Origin: Streptomyces sp. NBC_00663
Lineage (GTDB): Bacteria > Actinomycetota > Actinomycetes > Streptomycetales > Streptomycetaceae
Length of the DNA stretch: 64,000 nt
Assembly: GCF_036226885.1 (NCBI RefSeq)
Contig: NZ_CP109027.1
Coordinates: forward strand, 4,092,001-4,156,000
Direction: 5' to 3'
The notes under the pieces are model-generated. The model was not told where the DNA came from, did no database searches, and was given only the letters and a program-made list of their open reading frames with translations. Shown here in pieces: positions 59,671 to 64,000 of the stretch. A program made the translations under genes and the position numbers. Position 1 is the stretch's first letter, and each line of letters starts with the position of its first letter.

Positions 59671-60273
59671 ATGCAAGAACAGCACCACGAGCTCCCCACA
59701 GCTCGGCAGCAGACGGACACCACACCAGCCCCAGACAGCGCAGCAAGTTGTCGGATAAGGAGTCCTTACCCGGCCCCCGCCCCGGGGGAGGCGGAGGCAT
59801 CCGGCGCAGGGGCGCCGGGGTCGTTCGGCCCGGGGGTGCCGAACGAGACAGGGGGCGAATCGTCGTTGCACGAGCGCCACCGCCCCGCGCCGCGTCGTCG
59901 TCTGCGTGACAAGCAGCTGCGCGAGCGCCGTGTCCATCCCCGTTATAGCGACGCCGAGTTCGCCCTCGTCCAGAAGGCCGCTGCCCTGAGCCGCATGAAA
60001 CCCGGCGGCTACGTCGCCGAATGCGCCCTCGCCGCCGCCCGCGCCGACGACCCCACCGCAGCCGTCGCCGACTACCGCACCCTGATGAAGACGCTGATGG
60101 CCGCCAACGGGCAGCTCGGCAAGGTCGGCAGCAACCTCAACCAGCTCACCTGGCACCTCCACCAGGACGGCGCCTGGCCCCACACCGACACCGTCCAACG
60201 GCTCCTGGCCCGCGTCGAGGCGTCCATCGCCGAGCTGGACGCAGCGGTCGCCCAGATCACAGAGGGACGGTGA
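59671..60273 (+). CDS. mobC: MobC-like relaxosome accessory protein
   Basis: A 200-residue protein with a Pro-rich disordered N-terminus (1-75) followed by a MobC/ribbon-helix-helix-like domain: LRDKQLRERRVHPRYSDAEFALVQKAAALSRMKPGGYVAECALAAAR, then GQLGKVGSNLNQLTWHLHQDG, the diagnostic MobC segment. It helps the relaxase recognise and open oriT. ATG 59671 has GGAG 6 bases upstream. The relaxase gene starts 4 bases after its stop. Confidence 0.9.
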   Translation: MQEQHHELPTARQQTDTTPAPDSAASCRIRSPYPAPAPGEAEASGAGAPGSFGPGVPNETGGESSLHERHRPAPRRRLRDKQLRERRVHPRYSDAEFALVQKAAALSRMKPGGYVAECALAAARADDPTAAVADYRTLMKTLMAANGQLGKVGSNLNQLTWHLHQDGAWPHTDTVQRLLARVEASIAELDAAVAQITEGR

Positions 60274-60277
60274 GTCA

Positions 60278-61954
60278 TTGATCCCGAAGATCATCCTCGG
60301 CAAGGGGCCGAAGGCGACGCGCCGCACGATCGGCTACCTCTTCAGCAAGGGCCGGGCCAACGAGCACATCGACCCGCACTTGGTGGCTTCCTGGAACGAT
60401 TTCGCCCCCGACCCTGGCCGCAGCCCCCACCGCGACCCGAAGGAGGTGGAGGATCAGCTCGCCGCGCAGCTCGATCAGCCCGTGAAGATGCTGGGCGACA
60501 AGGCACCCAAGCACACCGTGTGGCACTGCCCCATCCGCGCCGCACCCGAGGACCCGATCCTCACCGACGCCCAGTGGGCCGACATCGCCCGTCGGATCGT
60601 GGCTGCCGCCGGCATCGCCCCCGAAGGCGATACGGAAGCCTGCCGCTGGGTGGCCGTCCGCCACGCCGACGACCACATCCACATCGCCGCCACCCTCGTA
60701 CGCCAGGACGCCCGCCGCCCTCGACGCGACTACGACCAGCGGGCCGTCCAACGCGAAGCCCGCCAGATCGAAGTCGACTACGGGCTACGGCGGTTGAAGC
60801 CGGGCGACGGCACCGCCGCCAAACGCGCCACCAGCAAGGAGCACTTCAAGGCCAAGCGTCTGGGCCAGGAAGCGGCCACACGTGAGGTCCTGCGGCTACG
60901 GGTCCGCCGTGCCGTCGCCGCTGCAGCCGACGAGGCCGAGTTCTTCGCCCTACTGGACGCCACCGGCGTGACCGTGCGCCTCAAGCTCGGCCCGTCTGGC
61001 GACGCCCTCGGCTGCAACTTCGCCCTGCCCGGCGACACCAACGACAAGGGCGAGCCGGTCTTCTACTCCGGCTCCACTCTCGCCCCCGACCTCTCCCTCC
61101 CCAAGATCCGCCAACGCCTCGCCACCACCAGCCCCGAACCTGCCCCCGCTCGCCCGGGCAACCCCTGGCACCAGGCCACCGCCGCCACCGAACGCATCCC
61201 TCACCACCTCACCCACGGCGACGACCCCACGGCTCAAGGACAGTTGGTCGCGCTCGGCGCGGCTCTGGACCTCCTGCCGGTCACCGCGCCGGCCGCGCTC
61301 AGGGCCAAACTCCAACAGGCCGCGGCTGCCTTCGAGCGCGCCACCCGCTCCCGCATCACCGCCGACTTCAACAGCACCCGCGTCCTACGCGGCAACGTCC
61401 AGGCGATCTTGCGCGACCGCCCCCAGGACCGGGATGGGACCGGATTCACGATGCTCTTGGACGCCATGCTCACTGCCGTGGCGTTCGCGATGCACTGGCA
61501 CCGTACCCGCCAGCATGCCCAGCAGGAGGTGGCCGCACAGCAGGCCCTCCTCCACCTGCAGGTCGCGTACGCGCGGGTCGCCGAGCCGGTCCTGACCGAC
61601 CTCGCGAACCGCTCCCCCAGCCTCCAGATCAAGCGCCGCTTCGCCTACCACCTCCAGGAGGTCGTACCGGAACACGCCGAGCGCATCCTCAACGACCCCG
61701 CCTGGGACGCACTCACCACCGTGCTCGCCGAGGCAGAAGCGGCGGGACACAACGCGGCCACCGTCCTCGACCAGGCGCTCGGCCGGCGCACCCTGGAGGA
61801 CGCCCACAGCCCCGCCCGCGTACTGACCTGGCGCATCCGGCGCCTCGGCGAGCGTCATGCCCCCAGCCCACGAGCGCAGACAGCCACCGCACGCCACGCC
61901 GTAGAACGCCACGCCATGCCAGCGTTGCAGCAACTCCGGAGTCGGAAGCACTGA
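60278..61954 (+). CDS. Relaxase / mobilization nuclease (VirD2-like, MOBP-type)
   Basis: A 558-residue relaxase that nicks oriT and pilots the strand in conjugation. The N-terminal motif region is RRTIGYLFSKGRANEHIDPHLVASW, with Tyr 20 the candidate nucleophile. The metal-binding three-histidine motif is RHADDHIHIAATLV (His 129, 133, 135). The C-terminal 300 residues are helical and of unknown role. The start is TTG, 4 bases after mobC. No coupling protein or type IV secretion gene is in view, so the element seems mobilizable and not self-transmissible, at least in this part. Confidence 0.92.
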   Translation: MIPKIILGKGPKATRRTIGYLFSKGRANEHIDPHLVASWNDFAPDPGRSPHRDPKEVEDQLAAQLDQPVKMLGDKAPKHTVWHCPIRAAPEDPILTDAQWADIARRIVAAAGIAPEGDTEACRWVAVRHADDHIHIAATLVRQDARRPRRDYDQRAVQREARQIEVDYGLRRLKPGDGTAAKRATSKEHFKAKRLGQEAATREVLRLRVRRAVAAAADEAEFFALLDATGVTVRLKLGPSGDALGCNFALPGDTNDKGEPVFYSGSTLAPDLSLPKIRQRLATTSPEPAPARPGNPWHQATAATERIPHHLTHGDDPTAQGQLVALGAALDLLPVTAPAALRAKLQQAAAAFERATRSRITADFNSTRVLRGNVQAILRDRPQDRDGTGFTMLLDAMLTAVAFAMHWHRTRQHAQQEVAAQQALLHLQVAYARVAEPVLTDLANRSPSLQIKRRFAYHLQEVVPEHAERILNDPAWDALTTVLAEAEAAGHNAATVLDQALGRRTLEDAHSPARVLTWRIRRLGERHAPSPRAQTATARHAVERHAMPALQQLRSRKH

Positions 61955-62189
61955 TCAGGCTCTCGTCGAGCCATCAACTTCTGGATGCACGACGAAGCTC
62001 CGAGTATCCGAACCACGGGCTGATCGACTTCGGACTACAGGCGCCTTTCGGTCAATGTTCAACAGGGCATCTCCGTGCACGGCTTGTGCCGGTTTGCGGT
62101 CTGGTCGCGCTCGTCGAGCACGTGGACGATGCCCCTCTGTGCCTGCCGAGGCGTCATCGCGGCCGGCCGGTAGAAACGGGGGTGGGGAG
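61955..62189. other. Gap between relaxase and the membrane-protein gene
   Basis: About 235 bases with no coding-like codon pattern and no clear hairpin. The next reading frame is open from ATG 62055 but has mixed third positions until about 62190. It probably contains the promoter of the following cargo genes. Confidence 0.4.
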
Positions 62190-63839
62190 TTGGCGTTCGC
62201 AGAGCACCAGTCAGCCTTTTCGGCGCCTGCGATACCGCTGGGGACTGCGGACGGTGCCGGGGAAGTGATCCGGCACGGCGCGTACACCGAGGGCGTCACT
62301 CGCCGGTTGAGTGCCGCTGCCTTCGCCCGTACGGACTGGCTCGCCGTACTGTGCACCCAACTGGCGGAACTATGGAAAGCGCTGAAGGCAGCGGTGCGGA
62401 AACGCCTGCGATGGCTGTTCCCCGCCAAGGAGGAAGTAAAGGCCGCCGACACCGCCGAGCCGACGCCTCCATCGGTCGTGCTGGGCGAGGACTACGCGGT
62501 CTGGGTCCGGCGTCGCATCAAGAAGTCAGCCCGGCCGGTGCCGGTCTACGGATTCCACCAGGAACCCGTCATTCACGCGAGCGACCGAGCCATCCGCCAC
62601 ATGCGAAGACGACGGGCAGCCGTCTTCGCAGTGATCACGCTCGTCGTCTGGCAGACGATCGCCGGCGCTCTGACCGCGGGCTGGGCAGCCCTGGTTCTAT
62701 TGGCCGGCGTGTGGGGCGTCTACCTGGTCGAGCGCTATCTGGCGCAGGAGCGGTTCAACGCTCTCTTGGCTGGAGAACTACACGCGCCCGCCCCTGCCGC
62801 GCAGGCTCACGCCCTGCCGTACCTCCACGAGCGTCGCTCAAGCGGGGACAGGCATCGGTTCCTCGGAGCAGGTCTGCAGGCATGGCATGAGGCGGTCATC
62901 GGCATCGACATCGAGCCCGCCCCCGAGGGCCAAGACGAGGAAGGAGACACCACCGGATCGGTCCCAGGCTTCGGTTCGCCGGGGCAAAGCCCGGGCCAGC
63001 CGGACACGGCCGAGGTGGCCAAGGCGGTCTTGGAGGCGCTGGCCAAGCACAACAAGCCTGTGGCCCGCAAGCCGCTGAAGCACTTCACCGTCGCCCAACT
63101 GCACGCCCATGTCGCACGCCGCCTGGACGACCCGGCGCCTGCTCATCACCGAGACCACCCCATCCCGCGCATGGAGGTCATCGGGATCGCCGGTATCCAC
63201 TACAAACGCTGGGACCAGATCGACGACGACACGTGGCGCAGTCTGCACACGCTCGCCGTGGACAGCTTCGGTGACAAGCCCGCCGAAGAGATCGCCCGCC
63301 GCTACATCTGGGCTCGTGTGACCGCCTGGAACGGCGACCTCATCGCCGCCATACTCGTCCACTTCGCCTACCAGGGCGGCTTCCTACGCGTCACCGTCCG
63401 CCCGCACATCATGGGTCCGCTCAACCCGAAGGTCGCCGGACTCAAGCCCGCCGACCCCCGCACCCTCAAGTGGCTTGGCCGCACGGCCTTCAACGCCCTC
63501 GGCGACATGTACGTGGGGCTCGACCGGCTCATACGCCGCACGCCGCGCAAGCGCCCTGAACTCGATCCCGGCAGCGGACCGGTCAGCCTTCGCGAGGTCC
63601 ATAGCGTCCGCTGGATCGATGACATGCACACGAACGACGACGCCCGCTACTACGTGCAGATGATGCAGCGCCGCGTCTTCGACTCCACCGAGATCTTCCT
63701 GCGCAACCACAACGTCGACATCGCCGCCTACCAGCAACAGGCCACCGCGATCTACAACTTCGGCGTCATGAACGGCGGCACCATGACTGGCCCCGTGCAG
63801 GCCACGCCGTTCTCCGCCAACCCCTCCATGACGAACTGA
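62190..63839 (+). CDS. Two-helix membrane protein ending in a Gly/Asn/Gln-rich motif; cargo gene
   Basis: Protein of about 549 residues, no named family. A helical amphipathic segment rich in Lys/Arg (about 60-90, LAELWKALKAAVRKRLRWLF) precedes two membrane helices (about 144-190). A Pro/Gly linker follows. A conserved-looking soluble domain spans about 300-515 (MEVIGIAGIHYKRWDQIDDDTW, IWARVTAWNGDLIAAILVHFAYQGGFLRV). The last 27 residues (from 523) begin NFGVMNGGTMTGPVQA and recur at the start of the next protein. TTG 62190 follows GGGGG by about 8 bases; ATG 62055 and later GTG codons are alternatives. Confidence 0.75.
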   Translation: MAFAEHQSAFSAPAIPLGTADGAGEVIRHGAYTEGVTRRLSAAAFARTDWLAVLCTQLAELWKALKAAVRKRLRWLFPAKEEVKAADTAEPTPPSVVLGEDYAVWVRRRIKKSARPVPVYGFHQEPVIHASDRAIRHMRRRRAAVFAVITLVVWQTIAGALTAGWAALVLLAGVWGVYLVERYLAQERFNALLAGELHAPAPAAQAHALPYLHERRSSGDRHRFLGAGLQAWHEAVIGIDIEPAPEGQDEEGDTTGSVPGFGSPGQSPGQPDTAEVAKAVLEALAKHNKPVARKPLKHFTVAQLHAHVARRLDDPAPAHHRDHPIPRMEVIGIAGIHYKRWDQIDDDTWRSLHTLAVDSFGDKPAEEIARRYIWARVTAWNGDLIAAILVHFAYQGGFLRVTVRPHIMGPLNPKVAGLKPADPRTLKWLGRTAFNALGDMYVGLDRLIRRTPRKRPELDPGSGPVSLREVHSVRWIDDMHTNDDARYYVQMMQRRVFDSTEIFLRNHNVDIAAYQQQATAIYNFGVMNGGTMTGPVQATPFSANPSMTN

Positions 63840-63864
63840 CCGGCAAGACCCCCAGGAGCCCCGC

Positions 63865-64000
63865 ATGGCCAGCCGCCGCCAGCCCGACCCGGTCCCGAAC
63901 GGTCCCAACTTCGGGATCATCAACACCGGTCACATGACCGGGCCCGCCCAAGCTGCAGCATTCTCCCAGAACGTCAGCCAGACCAACAACATCACCAACG
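63865..64000 (+). CDS. N-terminal fragment of a motif-bearing protein, cut by window end
   Basis: ATG 63865 has AGGAG about 6 bases upstream and lies 25 bases after the previous stop, so the two genes form an operon. Only 45 residues are visible. After a short polar lead they begin NFGIINTGHMTGPAQA at residue 15, then FSQNVSQTNN. This copies the C-terminal motif of the preceding protein (N-F-G, N, G, MTGP, QA, FS, N, S, TN in register). The rest of the protein is outside the window, so its domain and function cannot be stated. Confidence 0.8.
   Translation, partial: MASRRQPDPVPNGPNFGIINTGHMTGPAQAAAFSQNVSQTNNITN

Noticed and set aside
61955..62452. Minus-strand frame of 165 residues after the relaxase
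   Set aside because: Ser/Arg/Ala-rich shadow of the plus-strand membrane-protein gene, with no start signal or domain.

Overview
The window looks like high-GC Streptomyces chromosome. G/C-rich third codon positions, frequent GTG starts, ATGA/GTGA gene overlaps, futalosine-route menaquinone genes, an Scr1/DUF397 pair and a 7-kDa cold-shock gene all fit. The gene order resembles the core region of Streptomyces coelicolor around SCO4470-SCO4508; this is from memory and was not searched.

Layout. (1) 1-7.1 kb: an EssC-like type VII secretion ATPase with an FHA-like N-terminus, a membrane protein and a Ser/Thr kinase. (2) 7.1-8.5 kb: mqnA, and a cold-shock gene with a long structured leader. (3) 8.5-18.1 kb: regulators, an AzlCD exporter, a methyltransferase, a Tat-exported FAD dehydrogenase, an FG-GAP protein, an RsbW-like ATPase with an Scr1/DUF397 pair, and a frameshifted PIG-L deacetylase. 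(4) 18.1-25.3 kb: lipid genes (acyl-CoA ligase, thiolase, FabG4-like reductase, MaoC dehydratase) with a TetR regulator, in the order of mycobacterial fadA2-fabG4-htdX. (5) 25.4-31.6 kb: UdgX, mqnE, an Lrp regulator and the UbiX/UbiA/UbiD set of late menaquinone synthesis. (6) 31.7-46.9 kb: a varied block with a DMT exporter, an NCS1 permease, a second kinase with a DPYT-repeat membrane partner, argG behind an ArgR box, a P450, PucR, a deaminase and a 2OG oxygenase. (7) 46.9-54.6 kb: system II cytochrome c maturation (tlpA-ccdA-resB-resC), a secreted deacetylase-like lipoprotein, a histidine phosphatase and hemL. (8) 55.6 kb to the end: the left part of an integrated mobilizable element with tyrosine integrase, excisionase-like HTH, DUF3631 ATPase, candidate oriT, MobC and relaxase, then two cargo genes.

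The menaquinone, heme and cytochrome c genes together serve the respiratory chain. The most unusual signal is at the right edge. A membrane protein ends with a Gly/Asn/Gln-rich motif of about 27 residues, and the next gene begins with a near copy of it. Adjacent genes sharing one motif at opposite ends resemble the effector/receptor layout of bacterial amyloid-signalling (RHIM-like) systems. Here it would be cargo of a mobile element. The second gene is cut by the window end, so this remains a hypothesis.
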